Made by a program: the position numbers and the translations under genes. 64,000 bases of DNA from Ziziphus jujuba (taxonomy: Eukaryota; Streptophyta; Magnoliopsida; Rosales; Rhamnaceae), in contig NC_083386.1 in the NCBI RefSeq assembly GCF_031755915.1, positions 7,750,001 to 7,814,000 of the forward strand, read 5' to 3'. A model generated the notes under the pieces. That model did no database searches, was not told where the DNA came from, and saw only the letters and a list, made by a program, of their open reading frames with translations. This document shows, in pieces, positions 1-11,707 of this stretch (position 1 is its first letter; each line of letters starts with the position of its first letter).

Positions 1-253
1 GATCTCAATAAATTATTTCTTCTATCTAGCTAAGTTCAGCATATCTAAAGTGACATATACCAAACTACTCGGCCAACAGGAAACTCAGAAGTACTAAAAT
101 TAAACCACAAGATCCGGTCATATAAAGACAAAAAAAAAATTTTACTTTGCAAATTTTTTTGCCAAGAAATACCTTTGTGTCCAGCCATTGGAGTTTCCTC
201 TATTGGATTCATCTTCGATGTTGGATATTTCCTCCTCTCCACTGTCGCCCCCT

Positions 254-286
254 CCCCCCCCCCCCCCCCCCCCCCCTTTTTTTTTT
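254..286. repeat. Poly-C tract followed by poly-T
   Basis: A run of 23 C is followed directly by 10 T. G/C homopolymers this long are rare in plant DNA; two others occur in this window, at 34795 and 36361. Confidence 0.9.
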
Positions 287-600
287 AATTACAGTTGAAT
301 CTGTATCACAATGGCTGGGCTTACAATGTCTGGTGGCTAATGGCTGGTGGTTGTTGGGCTTACAGTGTGTGATGGCTAACGGAAATGGGAGAGAAGATGG
401 TGGCAGATGGTGTTGAATGGGGTGGAAGAGGAGTGAGAGATGAAGGAAATGAGAAGGAATTTTTTTTTTTTTTTATAGTTGAATCTGTTTCACAGTGGCT
501 GGTGGCTGGTGGCTGATGGTTGTTTTAATCACAGTGGTTGATGGCAGGTGGTGTTGAATGGGATGGAAAAGATGAAGGAAATGAAAGGGAAATTTTTTTT
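285..600. repeat. Tandemly duplicated G-rich segment
   Basis: Two diverged copies of one segment lie side by side. Both start with AGTTGAATCTGT (near 293 and 477), continue with CACARTGGCTGG-type motifs, then GTGTTGAATGGG and GATGAAGGAAATG, and end in a poly-T tract. The second copy is about 40 bp shorter. Open frames crossing it have biased composition (Gly/Trp/Arg or Pro/Ser/Phe) and no family I recognise, so I read it as non-coding repeat DNA. Confidence 0.6.
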
Positions 601-1904
601 TTTCCCCTTATAATTTTGACCAAAACAGAGGTGGTGTTGGGTGGAAAGGGGTGGCAGAGGAAGGAGGGAAAATGGGAGGGAAAAATGAATTGTAATCTTG
701 ACCATCCATTGCAAATTATTAACATCCAATGGTCAGGAATTGAAGCATGTTTTTCGTCCGTTTTTTGCTCCCATCCGGATGTTCGGAGCATAATCACCCC
801 CTTTATATGTATATATATATATTCTCTCATGTCTCTTATAAGATTTTTGCCATATCAAATCTTTCTTTATATATAATCGTTTTTGTACTGGATGATGTCG
901 GGTTTTTAATGTTGTTCGATTAACACCTACAATTAATTTATAGAAAAATTACATATAATTGAGCAATATAAATTGTGTGACATCCTCGAATGAAATTTTT
1001 TTACATAACTCGGAATGGAATCTTGTTCGTTCATAATTTATTATATTCTTTTGGGCCTTGTAGCCCATCTTGCTACAGCTACACAGGTCATAGCGAGCTG
1101 AGCTCAGGACAATTTCCAGCACTAACGACATTTTTCATTTTTTTGGTAATTATTTTGGCTGTTTCAGTTTGTAATTATGAATAAAACAATCTTTGAGCTT
1201 GGTAGTCTTCAGAACTAATAAATAAATACAATAATATACAATAATAGAGTTAAAGTGTCCCCCAACTGAAACCAAAAGAAAATAATAATAATACTAATAA
1301 TAATAAATAAATAATAGCGAAGAACTTCGTTTTGCTTTTGCTAAAAGATGGAGGATACATATGACCCAAAAATATAGTGTTACATATAAGATCAGATGTG
1401 AATATTTTTCGACCAAAAAAATATAGAACTAATAATCTAATGTGGAATACGCAAAGTTTAGCAATCGAAACAAATAAAGGTAAGAGAAAAGGGCACCCAA
1501 GGGGGGTGGATGGAGCAAATAGAAGAAAACCGATGTTCTCATTATCTAATAGGTTCTCAAGGTTGTGAGTTTGATTACTGATAAGTTTCAATTATGTTTC
1601 ATGGTATATTCTATCATACCCAAATTGCAGATGAAAAAGAGGGCTACAAAGGTTTCATATCAACCCCAGTAGTTCATGGACCCCATTTATAGACCCCATT
1701 TATACCTCGTGCTACGTACATTCTATCATATTCAAATTCTTGCTGAGAAAGGATGTTATAAAGCTTCATATCAACCCTAGTAACTCTTGGACCGATGGAT
1801 TTTTTATTTTTCTTTTATTTTTTTATTTTTTTATTTTTTTTTTGTCTTTTGGTAATAGAGAGAAAGAAAACTGTTTTTGTTGGTAATCAAGAAAGAAAAT
1901 TGTT
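600..1904. other. Intergenic, no gene seen
   Basis: AT-rich spacer with short low-complexity tracts. A pair of short inverted words, GACCATCCATTG and CCAATGGTC, lies around 698-734. Open frames here are short and show no conserved motif. Confidence 0.5.
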
Positions 1905-2480
1905 GGATGGTCTGAAGTTGCATTAATTTACAAAAAATTAATGCAACTTCAGCAGATAGGAAATTCGGAACTGGTATGGAAAGGCGCGAGCAGCTTTGGC
2001 GAAACCTTTTCATCACTGTTAATCCATGGTTTGTTGAATTGTTGGCCATAGGTGAAGCATCGGATTTCTTCATTCAAGGCAGTGGTGAAGTATAATGTAT
2101 TAATTGCAACTTCTTCCATTATTATTGTTATTATTATTTTATTACAATTTGAAAGATGCATTAGGGATATTTTAGCATTTTTCAAACAAAAAACCAAGCC
2201 CCCCATTATTGTCCTTTTCAAACCCAAACACTACATATTAATTGTCAATCTCAAATTGCATTGGCATCGGGATGATTGATCCAACACTTGCAAACCCATC
2301 AAAGAGTTCGAATTCTTTATCTGGGCTGCCCAATTTTCAACACCCAATTTCCTAGCTGGGTCCTCCAAGAAAGCTTCTTGTAGCTTCAATGTCTCTTACA
2401 TTTATGTGTTAAAATCCATGTTGCAAAGTTCTTCTAAGCCCATGAGCTTCTCCATATTTTGTTCTGGACAATACAGAGGC
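1905..2480 (-). pseudogene. Decayed UDP-glycosyltransferase relic
   Basis: This stretch is collinear with the 3' half of the intact glycosyltransferase that follows at 2776-4152. Landmarks occur in the same order: GTTGGATGGTCT plus a TGCATTRA word (1908; gene copy near 2750), TTGCATTGGCAT (2257; gene copy near 3023), TGCCCAA-TTTCAACA (2327; gene copy near 3139), and CCATGAGC-TCTCCATAT (2440; gene copy near 3273). Deletions and substitutions have destroyed the frame, and the 5' half is missing. It is a remnant of a third tandem copy. The assignment rests on comparison within the window. Confidence 0.7.
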
Positions 2481-2639
2481 AAAAATGAGACTAGGGATTG
2501 TTTGTTGAGGAGGATCGTGCACCTCAAATATAGATTCCAGAGCATTCAAGTGTTAGCATACATATTTACCCACAAAAAAAAAAAAAAAAAACAAAAAAGT
2601 TAGCATACATTAGTTGTGACTTTTTCTCAACCAAAAACA

Positions 2640-2775
2640 TTGAATTTATAATTCTGTGCTACAGAAATTTTAGCAATCAACACAAATAAATACATGTGAT
2701 CTGGAAAAGTAAACCTTGCTTAACGTTGGATTATTTACAATTTTTTGTGTTGGATGGTCTTGAAGGTGCATTGAA
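2640..2775 (-). other. 3' flank shared with the second UGT copy
   Basis: The stretch after the stop codon resembles the stretch after the second copy (about 10055-10320). Shared words include AGCAATCAACACMA, ACCTTGCTT/ACTTGCTTG and a GGYCTTGAA word just before the coding end. So the duplicated unit runs past the coding region. Confidence 0.55.
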
Positions 2776-4152
2776 TTACATTCCACAAATTTGTAATAAT
2801 TCTTTTTCCACCTCATCCAATATCTCTTCCTCAACTTTTCTTTTCAATCTGTCACTCATTTTTTTGGCTTTCCTCCTAATATCCTCCCCATTTTTTTCCA
2901 CCACCACTTCTCTGATCACTTTTGCCACATTTTCCCTCTCAATCCCTTTGTTATTGCTCCTCTTAACCTCTAAACCAACCCCAGAAGAAACTACGACTCT
3001 AGCATTCCATGGTTGATCAAGTTGCATTGGCATTGCTATGATTGGAACTCCAAATTTTATGCTCTCCATCATTGAACTCCATCCACAATGACTCAGAAAC
3101 CCTCCAATGCTTGAATGGCTTAGAATCTTTATTTGGGGTGCCCAACTTTCAACAACTATTCCTTTTTCTCTTACCTTTTCTGAAAACCCTGTTGGAAGAG
3201 CGTCTTCAAGCTTCACTTTCTCTCCTTCTGGAAACCTAACAACCCATATAAAATTCACATTGCTAAGCTCTAGTCCATGAGCCATCTCCTCCATATCTTC
3301 CTTTGACAAATAACACTCACTTCCAAACGAAACGAACACGGTTGACGACTCCTCTTTCTTATTCAACCAGTAGATGATGTTCATGCCCTCATCATCATCA
3401 TCATCATTAGGGTCTGGAACCAGAGGACCAACTGGGATAATCTTTATGCCAAAAGAAGCATAGAGATAATCCATATATTTCCCCTCAAGCTCCCTAAAAG
3501 ACTTTACCAATACCGTACCAAAAGACTGTCTATTCAGTTCGACAATTTCTTCACCTTCTTCGTGTTGTTCAGACGGATCATGATCACTTGAAGATGTTAA
3601 ACTCATTTGGGCCAACTTTTCTTTCAAATCATCAGTACAAAGTTCAGAAAATGGGAATTCTTCATCTTTGTTCTTCATATAATGATACACAAAAGTGATA
3701 CTTGCCGCTCCATTAGTTATAAAGGAAATGGCATGAATATTAAGAGAAAAAGCTAATCTTGGCAGCCAATTATGTACATGGTAATCAAAAATTACCATAT
3801 CTGGCTTAAGGGTTTCAATGATATATGTGATATTAGGCTTAGACATGTTAGAGGCTTTTCCAAGTAAGGGCATGAGATGTTGTGGAAGCCCTTTGGTTGT
3901 GTGGTAATGAGGAGGAAGCTCAGGAAATGAAGGAAGATGTAGCTCCACTAGTTGTATAGAATTGAAGTAGCTTGAGTTTGCATAGAAAAGCTTTGGTTTA
4001 ATGGAGTTGAGATTTACAGGGGTGGAACAGAAATAGATGTGGAAGTTTCTGCGAGTGAGCCTCTTGGCTAGCTCTAGATATGGTAATATATGACCATGAG
4101 CTAACCATGGAAGCATCAGAACACTCAAACTCCTATGGGACAAATCAACCAT
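2776..4152 (-). CDS. UDP-glycosyltransferase, UGT94-like (glycoside sugar-chain extending)
   Basis: Single-exon 458-residue family-1 glycosyltransferase, normal in length. It should move a sugar from a UDP-sugar onto a small-molecule acceptor in the cytosol. The N-terminal half holds the catalytic His21 in PWLAHGHILP and the partner Asp123 in KPDMVIFDYHVHNW. The plant PSPG box runs from Trp337 (WAPQIKILSH) through HCGW at 355-358 to the terminal Asp379-Gln380 that contacts the sugar. The N-terminal words RNFHIYFCSTPVNLNSIKP are typical of the UGT94/UGT91 group, whose characterised members add a second sugar to flavonoid, crocetin, lignan or triterpene glycosides; the actual acceptor cannot be told from sequence. 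The ATG at 4152 sits at the usual distance before PWLAHGH. A paralogue lies at 10322-11707 on the same strand, with relics at 1905 and 6365. Confidence 0.93.
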   Translation of the reverse strand: MVDLSHRSLSVLMLPWLAHGHILPYLELAKRLTRRNFHIYFCSTPVNLNSIKPKLFYANSSYFNSIQLVELHLPSFPELPPHYHTTKGLPQHLMPLLGKASNMSKPNITYIIETLKPDMVIFDYHVHNWLPRLAFSLNIHAISFITNGAASITFVYHYMKNKDEEFPFSELCTDDLKEKLAQMSLTSSSDHDPSEQHEEGEEIVELNRQSFGTVLVKSFRELEGKYMDYLYASFGIKIIPVGPLVPDPNDDDDDEGMNIIYWLNKKEESSTVFVSFGSECYLSKEDMEEMAHGLELSNVNFIWVVRFPEGEKVKLEDALPTGFSEKVREKGIVVESWAPQIKILSHSSIGGFLSHCGWSSMMESIKFGVPIIAMPMQLDQPWNARVVVSSGVGLEVKRSNNKGIERENVAKVIREVVVEKNGEDIRRKAKKMSDRLKRKVEEEILDEVEKELLQICGM

Positions 4153-5216
4153 GACTCTCTCTCTATGGATCTCTCTCTTTCTTTGCTGTCTACGAAGAAG
4201 GTGCTAGCTGTATAGAAGGTATAGCTAGCTAGAAATATGAAAAAAAACCATGGATGTTTAGGTAATAAATTTAAGCACCGTTATACATATAGATATGTTG
4301 TAGAGTCTCAAAAACTTTTCTTCTAGCAAAAGAGAGAAAATGAAATACCAAACTTATTAAAAAGAGACAACGTTCTGACCAAGAATTTTGCAATTGATTA
4401 AAAATACAGATACCGGCTTTATGCCCCTTTTCTGAAACTTTCAGAGCTTGTCAATTCCAAGATCATCTTACTACCAGTAGTTTTTGCATGGTTCCTAGAG
4501 CTTTTATGCATATAACTCCGCTATAACGACCATCGGCAATCATAATTTTTTTTTTTTTTTTTGTTATTTGAATCCGTCGACAATCATATTTTTGTTAGGA
4601 ACGCATCCAGTTACTAATTTATAAAATATTGTATGTAAACTTAAAATGTCATATATAGTTTAATTTACCTTTAAATTACATACAATTGGATACTATTTCC
4701 AGCATCATATAGATGCCGTTACTAGTCATAGTGATAAAAGTGATGTGCATTTTTTCAAAAATAACTAGAAGACAATAAACTAATATTTCCTAAACTAGAA
4801 ATAACTAGAAGATTATAAACTAATATTTTATAGGCTACAATTAACTAGAAGGATATATCTAGAAATTATTTCAAAATAATAAAAAAAAAGGTTATATCTA
4901 GAAATATCTTGAATAAAAAATTAAGAAAAAACATTTCTAGAGAAAGAATGTACGCCACATGTTAAAGTCGGTAGTTTAAGTCTTTTGTTGAGAAATCGAG
5001 TTTAACCAGCTATACATATGTTTTTGTATGTGAGAGAAAAACAAAGCAATAGAGTCGGCCACTTTACCTATTTGTTACCTCCTGTATATATACTCCATCA
5101 GACCCAAAAAATCATCGAATCCCACCTTTTCGTACCAGCCTCTTTCAATTACCAAAAACTATTTGTTTTAACATCTCAAACACCTAAAATCCCATCATAT
5201 AGACTTATAGCAAATT

Positions 5217-5248
<32 letters not shown>

Positions 5249-6364
5249 ATATTGTTCTAGAGACCTAGGAGTCTCCTCCTAATTACAACTTTCATGTTAT
5301 TAAAGTGATTTTTCTAATGCCGTCTTATTCGATCGCTGTGGTATTCATTATTTGGAGTTTGGTTTTTGTTTATTCCCTCGTATCAACTTCACCACCATCT
5401 CTCCTTAGGCTTCTGAAAACGAAATAAATATTAATAAAAAGTCCATATATAAACATCGATCGCACACTCCTCAATATATATATATATATATATAAACAAA
5501 CATAGTCCAAATTTCAGAATACAGAGATCAGTTTATTTAAGTCAAACATGCATGTCCGCCAAATGTCCTTATCATAAGCGACACGTTGAGTTTTGCTCCT
5601 TACACGTGCTTCTTAGTCGTCTTTACCAATACCACGTGTTTAATAAATAAATATTATAACATAAAGCATGATTTCTTTATTTTAATTCTCGACATGGACT
5701 TCCCGGTTCTTAAAAGGATAATATATATGAAAATTAAGAACAATATATTTGGCTATTTATTGCCACAGTGATGATGAATTTTTGTGCAATCCATTTGCCA
5801 TTATTAAATACTAATTATATGTATTTGATTATATTTGTAAAAAAGTGAACCTTTTCTCAAATCAATTAAAATGCTATATGATTTGTCACATGAGCAAATA
5901 TATATATATATTTATTTATTAATTCATCTAATTTGATTAATTTATCTAATTTACAAACAACTAAAAATATTTCATTTTCATTATTCAAACTTATGTATTA
6001 CACGAATAAAAATACTCTACCACTAGAACTACCCGCTTTATCATATAAACAAATATATATATATATATATATATATAAATATGAAAAATAGGATTTAAGC
6101 CAAAAAAAAATATAAATAATATGGTTCGGATTACCAAGTAACTAACACTAATAAATATTAGATTATCAACGTTTAGATTATCATGTGGCCCACAGTATCG
6201 CTAAATATGCCACTCATTTCTTTGGTTTTGAGCCCTGCTTAGAAGATGGGCCACAATGGCTTATTGGTTTGCTTAGTAATGGTATGTGTAATTCTGTTTC
6301 TTGATTAATGCATCTTTAATTAAAAAAAAAAATCCTTTATAATCCGCAAGCACTATTGTTATTA
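4153..6364. other. Upstream region of UGT copy 1, AT-rich
   Basis: No gene seen. The region contains (TA)n tracts at about 5217-5240, 5478-5494 and 6053-6076. From about 5330 to 5600 it resembles the upstream region of the second UGT copy (about 12290-12620). Shared words include AAAGTCCATAYATAAACATC (5440 and 12480), TCAAACATG, and a CATCATAAAAG/TTATCATAAGCG word. This is the distal end of the duplicated promoter segment. Confidence 0.55.
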
Positions 6365-6650
6365 ATTGCTGATCACAAATTGCATTGGCATTGCATCGAC
6401 TGGGACTCCACGAGTCAGACCCACCAAGACCTAAAAAATAGCCTGCCCAATTATCAACAACAAATTTCCTGGCCAGACACCAAGACCACAAGTTCTTCGT
6501 TCGGCCTGCCCAATTTGTCAACAACTAATGTCCTTTCGGCTAATCCATTTCCTATATAGGCCCTCCAAAAGAGCTTCTTGGAGCTTTCTTTTATCTTCCA
6601 ACGAAAGCCCAACGAAACCCATTTGTATGTATATAAAAATCCAGGGATAT
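6365..6650 (-). pseudogene. Second decayed UDP-glycosyltransferase relic
   Basis: A degenerate copy of the PSPG-to-middle part of the neighbouring glycosyltransferases. AAATTGCATTGGCATTG (6377) matches the gene near 3023. CTGCCCAATT-TCAACAACWAAT occurs twice (6440 and 6507) and corresponds to the TGCCCAACTTTCAACAACT word of the intact gene, so a small internal duplication has occurred. Later words (CTTCTTGGAGCTTTCTT, AACCCATTTGTATGTATATAAAA) match the gene's run toward AACCCATATAAAATTCAC. No usable frame remains. Confidence 0.65.
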
Positions 6651-7799
6651 TGGTACGGATACCCATGTCTGGGCCCAAAAGTGGAAAAATGTCTACTTCT
6701 CTTAAAAAAATAAAAAAAATAAAAAAACATAATTTTGCCTATATTTAACTTGTTGTACCTAACTTGTAAATGTTACTATCAGTATTAATTTTTAATATTA
6801 TTTTTTCAATGATGCATGGTAAAAAAAAAATAACATTATCAAATATATATTTTATTTGATCATGTTACATTATTTTATCTATAAAAAAATTTGTGCTGGA
6901 TCCTATTTCTTTAACATTTAAAAAAAATTATAAATTTTATTATTTAATGATGTAATCCTCTTAACTATTTTATTATAATGGGATCTATTATTAATACCCA
7001 ATTGCATTTTTTATGTCAAATTTGATATAAAAATATAATTAATATTTTATACAATATTCTATTGAAATATATAAAGAGTACACTTAATACTACTTTTTTT
7101 GACATAATAAAAAAAATAATGCAATTGAAAATGCTCTATTTTTTAACATTGCAATATAAAAATATAATGTCGTAAGAGAAGATCTAACTAGCTAAGTATA
7201 TACAATTCACGTTATCCAAAATTTTCAACAGCATGCAGTACTACTCTTGTTATTCATACATTAAATAAGAACATATATATATATATATAAGCTTTTTCTT
7301 TTAGTTTTTATATGTTACTCTTTTCTTTTTTTTTTCTTTTTTTTACTTCAAATTAGAAATTTATCGAAACCAAAAAAAATGCCATATAATAAGTCTTGAT
7401 TCAAAAGGTTTTCTCAAATACACTTTATTAGGTCATACAATCAACACATGAGGACGGCAACCAATTTGGTTCCATTGGTCCAATAACATAATGGGTTACC
7501 ATTCATTGATATATACTGTGAGCCAATCTATTAAATTTCCTATGGGCTAAACAAAATTTAAACTTATAAACTTTTGAATATACAAAAATATGTCATTAAA
7601 AAAGAATTCGGAAGCCTAATGAATAGGGCTCTTTTATGAATATACAACACATTTCCTCTGTTATCATGAGCAACCACAACCAACCAGGTAGCTTCCATAA
7701 TTTCTCAGTGATGCATCCGAATTTAGCTTTATAGATCCCACTGGTGGACAGTTCCAACACAGATTGTTCCTCTCGCTAGATTGCTCTTGTCCTTGTCCG
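6651..7799. other. Intergenic, no gene seen
   Basis: AT-rich spacer with poly-A/T and (TA)n tracts (around 7275). No coding signal recognised. Confidence 0.5.
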
Positions 7800-8405
7800 T
7801 TCCTTCCTTCTCAATTCTGAGCTTCAATCAATTCTTTGAATCTGCTTCTTATCAAAGGTGGTGAGAGGTCCACAATTTTGACACTTCCTTCATGATAAAC
7901 TTTGTTTCCGAGCCACCATAGACGCTCAAGAGTGATGGCACTGAAAATAAAAAAATTTTCTTTATCTTCCACATGTACTGGGAGTATTTCTACAAGAAAT
8001 AACATCAAATCATTACATCCCACTAAATCCTATCTGATCTCCCACGGACTGACAAACCATAGTCTCCTTGCCACTTCACATTGGAAGAAGACATGTATTC
8101 CATTATTGGCACAATTACACCCATGTATACAAACATCACTTTCTACGTCAACTTCCCTGGCCATAAAATTCAAAAATACAGAAAAACCTGAATTAGTCAG
8201 TTTTCACATAAAAAACTTTGTTCTTTCATGGGTTTTGGCTTTCCCACAAATACTTCCACAAACTTTCCACAATTTGTTCTCCTCCCTCTTCCAAATCGTA
8301 CGTCGACTTCACACTACAAACTTTCAACTTGGTTTTTATCCAATTGAATGTATCTTCCTGGTCACTCATGGCCCAGAAAATTTCCTTAATCTATTAGAAA
8401 TTTAG
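7800..8405 (-). pseudogene. LINE-type non-LTR retrotransposon relic (C-terminal end)
   Basis: Read on the minus strand, 8023 down to 7811 encodes a LWWLGNKVYHEG-type segment followed by DLSPPLIRSRF and an in-frame stop. Just upstream, separated by a stop, lies GCNCANNGIHVFFQCEVARR and then LWFVSPWEI. The C-x-C ... H-x4-C pattern with VARRLWFVSPW is characteristic of the reverse-transcriptase zinc-binding (zf-RVT) domain at the end of plant LINE ORF2. Only the last part of the element is visible and it carries a stop. The long plus-strand frame over the same bases is its antisense shadow. Confidence 0.7.
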
Positions 8406-8925
8406 GGATCTTCCCAAAATATTATATAAAAAATCCACATTATCCAAACAAACTCCCACTCCCACTGTTCATGCATTAAATTCACATTATCCAAACAGTT
8501 TTTCTCATTGACCAACAAAATATTATATAAAATATAAAAAAAAAGAAAGGAAAATGCATGGTCATTGCATGGTTCAGTACACACTGTATATGTAATTGTC
8601 TCCCACATTAATGGCTATATATTTTTCTCTCTCCCCCCGAGTTCTATGTCTAATAAAATACCACTAAGAATCCACCATTAATTCCACTTTACTTTTCCAC
8701 TTATGTCACCCCGCCCGCTTCAGTTACACAACTACACCCATCAGACGGGGGTATTTTATTTGAGCATTTTATCCATATTTTTACATTTTGATATTAATAT
8801 ATTTTTTTAATAACAAATATAGTTATCAATACTAAAATTTAGCATTATTTAAAAAATAATATATAATAAAAAATAACATTGATAAATATATAATTTATTT
8901 TATCTATTAAATAAGTTTGAATTTG

Positions 8926-8967
<42 letters not shown>

Positions 8968-10321
8968 CTTTAACAATTAAAAAATTAAAAATATTAAAAA
9001 ATTTATTATTTAATGGAATAAATTTCATAAATTTTGTTATTATAAAATTTATTATAAAAAATAGCATGCAAAACGCAGAAACAGCATAACTATATTATTT
9101 TTTGGCATTACAATAAGAAAATTCAATAACACTCGTAGACGTCGTCCTCTCTCTTTAAGATTACCTTTTTTTTTTTTTTTTCTTTTCTAATTGGGATTTC
9201 TCTCTACTAATTTATTCTTTTAGAAAAACATAGTAAATTAACCAGAGCTTGCATAGAATGTGACAAAAAATAAAAGTGTTTAATTTGTGAATGGTAAATT
9301 GGTCCAATAGTTTTCGGGTAGTCCTCCACCTAAGGGAAAACACCAAAATAAATAAAAAAATAAAAATAAAAATCCGACGAGCTGAGAACTCCTTTATTTA
9401 TTCACACAGAAGGTGATAGTGGGGGAGGAGAAAGAGGTGGAAAAAATAAAAAAAGTTAATTTTTATTTAGAGGGTATGATTGGTATTTAATTGGATAGAA
9501 CAAGTGAAAAGTGAATAAAAATTATGTTATTTTAAAAATGATGGGACATTTTTTGATAGTTAGCCTGAGAGGTTTGCTGATTTCTAGCCAGCCATTGTGC
9601 TTAATTTGTTATGTATAGATGAGAAGATTTCTTGATACAGAGTCAATTTCAATGGATTTGATTTTCATTAGAGGGGCATTAAGTCGAGTTATTTTTTTTT
9701 TAAGAAAAAAAAATATTTTAAAAAAAGTTTTTTTTTTTTTCCAAGAATTAATCATTCAGCAATAAAATACTAACCAGATTCAATCTCCAATATCAATGAA
9801 GCCTATGAAACTAGTTCAAATATCTGCAACAATCTTTCAATAAAGTTTTCTTTTTTAACTGCATCAGCTTGTCAAATTCTCTCTCCTTCACCAAGAAAGG
9901 CACAGCAGATGCCCATATGCGTTTTGTCCTTTACGAAACAGATAGAAAATGATAAGACTAATGCACACCTCAAAGATTCTAGAGAATTCAAGCAATTATT
10001 CAGCTTACATTATTTGTCCGATAAAAAATGTGAAACATTTCCCGACTTAAAAAACAGAATTTATAATCTGCAGCATAAAACATTTAGCAATCAACACCAG
10101 CGAAGGCAAGTGGGTTTGGCAAAATAAACTTGCTTGTTTGATTATTTAATAATATTTTGTCTGAACATATAATTCTCCTATATTTTGTCTGATCATAAAG
10201 TCTATTTTTTATCATAAGGCTAAGTTCAAATCTCATATCCAATTATTAAAGGTAAAAAAAAGAAAAAGAAAGAAAACTAAAGAAAGAAAGAAAATTTAAT
10301 GGCCTTGAAAGAGCATGCGGA
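8406..10321. other. Intergenic, no gene seen
   Basis: AT-rich spacer with (TA)n at 8931-8957 and several A/T homopolymers. The last 260 bases form the 3' flank of UGT copy 2 and resemble the 3' flank of copy 1. Confidence 0.5.
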
Positions 10322-11707
10322 TTAAATTCCACAAATTTGCGTTAGTTCTTTTTCCACCCTATCCATCTCTTCCTCAACTTGTCTTTTCAAATTGTCGCTC
10401 ATTTTGATAACTTTCCTCCTAACATCCTCCCCTGTTTTTTCCACCATAACTTCTCTTATCACTTTAGCAACATTTTCCCTCTCAATTAGCCTCTTGTTTT
10501 TGCGCTTCTCAATCTCTAAACCAACACCGGAAGAAATTACAACTCTAGCATTCCATGGTTGATCAAGTTGCATAGGGATTGCTATGATTGGAACTCCAAA
10601 TTTTATGCTCTCCATCACTGAACTCCACCCACAGTGACTCACAAAACCCCCAATGCTTGAATGGCTTAGAATCTTTAGTTGTGGTGCCCAATTTTCAACA
10701 ACCATTCCTTTTTCTCTTACCCTTTCTAAAAACCCATGTGGAAGAGCGTCTTCCAGCTTCACTTTATCTCCTTCAGGAAATCTAATAACCCATATAAAAT
10801 TCACCTTGCTAAGCTCTAGGCCATGAGCCATCTCTTCCATATCTTCCTTTGACAAATAACACTCACTTCCAAACGAAACGAACACGGTCGACCACTTCTC
10901 TTTCTTGTCTAGCCAGTTGATGATGTCCGTGCCCTCGTTGTCATCGTTGTTGACTAGGTCAGGAACAAGAGGACCAACTGGGATCATCTTTATGCCAAAA
11001 GAAGCATAGAGATAATCCATATATTTCCCTTCAAGATCTCTAAAAGACTTCAACAAAACCATACTAGAAAACGGTCCTTTCCATTCGACATCTTCATGAT
11101 GACCATCACCTTTTTCGTGTTGCTCGGACGGATTGTTTGAAGATGATGTTAAATCCATTTGGACAAATTTTTCTTTCAAATCATCTTTACATAGTTCAGA
11201 AAATGGGAATTCTTCATCTTTCTTCTTCATATAATGATACAAAAAAGTGATCAGAGCCGCCCCATTAGTAAGGAAGGTAATGGCAGGAATTTTAAGAGAA
11301 AAAGCTAATCTTGGTACCCAATTACGCAAATGGTAATCATAAATAATCAGATCAGGCTTAAGGGTTCGAATGATATTTGTGATATTAGGCCTAGACATGT
11401 TAGAGGCTTTTTCAAGTAAGGGCATGAGATGTGGTGGAAGCCCTTTGGTTGTGTGGTAACGAGGAGGAAGCTCAGGAAATGAAGGAAGATGTAGCTCAAC
11501 TAGTTGTATAGAATTGGAGTAGCTGCTTGAATCTGCAGAGGAAAGATTAGGTTTAATGGAATTGAGATTTACAGGGGTGGAACAGAAATAGATGTGGAAG
11601 TTTCTGCGAGTGAGCTTCTTGGCTAGCTCTAGATATGGTAATATATGGCCATGAGCTAACCATGGAAGCATTAGAACATTCAAACTCCTATGGGACAAGT
11701 CCACCAT
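10322..11707 (-). CDS. UDP-glycosyltransferase, UGT94-like, tandem paralogue
   Basis: Intronless 461-residue family-1 glycosyltransferase, collinear with the copy at 2776-4152 and nearly identical over the first 50 residues. Catalytic His21 lies in PWLAHGHILP and the partner Asp124 in LKPDLIIYDYHLRNW. The PSPG box runs from Trp340 (WAPQLKILSH) via HCGW (358-361) to Asp382-Gln383, so all catalytic and UDP-binding landmarks are intact. It differs most from its paralogue around residues 190-215, where an Asn/Glu/His-rich linker between the domains is longer, and in the residues following NLNSIKP; such differences may alter acceptor choice. It should be a cytosolic enzyme that extends sugar chains on specialised metabolites (inference from the family). 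A (TA)n/TATA-like tract around 11815-11830 lies about 110 bp upstream of the ATG and could serve as core promoter. Confidence 0.93.
   Translation of the reverse strand: MVDLSHRSLNVLMLPWLAHGHILPYLELAKKLTRRNFHIYFCSTPVNLNSIKPNLSSADSSSYSNSIQLVELHLPSFPELPPRYHTTKGLPPHLMPLLEKASNMSRPNITNIIRTLKPDLIIYDYHLRNWVPRLAFSLKIPAITFLTNGAALITFLYHYMKKKDEEFPFSELCKDDLKEKFVQMDLTSSSNNPSEQHEKGDGHHEDVEWKGPFSSMVLLKSFRDLEGKYMDYLYASFGIKMIPVGPLVPDLVNNDDNEGTDIINWLDKKEKWSTVFVSFGSECYLSKEDMEEMAHGLELSKVNFIWVIRFPEGDKVKLEDALPHGFLERVREKGMVVENWAPQLKILSHSSIGGFVSHCGWSSVMESIKFGVPIIAIPMQLDQPWNARVVISSGVGLEIEKRKNKRLIERENVAKVIREVMVEKTGEDVRRKVIKMSDNLKRQVEEEMDRVEKELTQICGI

Noticed and set aside
538..876. 112-codon plus-strand ORF and its antisense partners
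   Set aside because: They cover the duplicated G-rich repeat; composition is biased and no family is recognisable.
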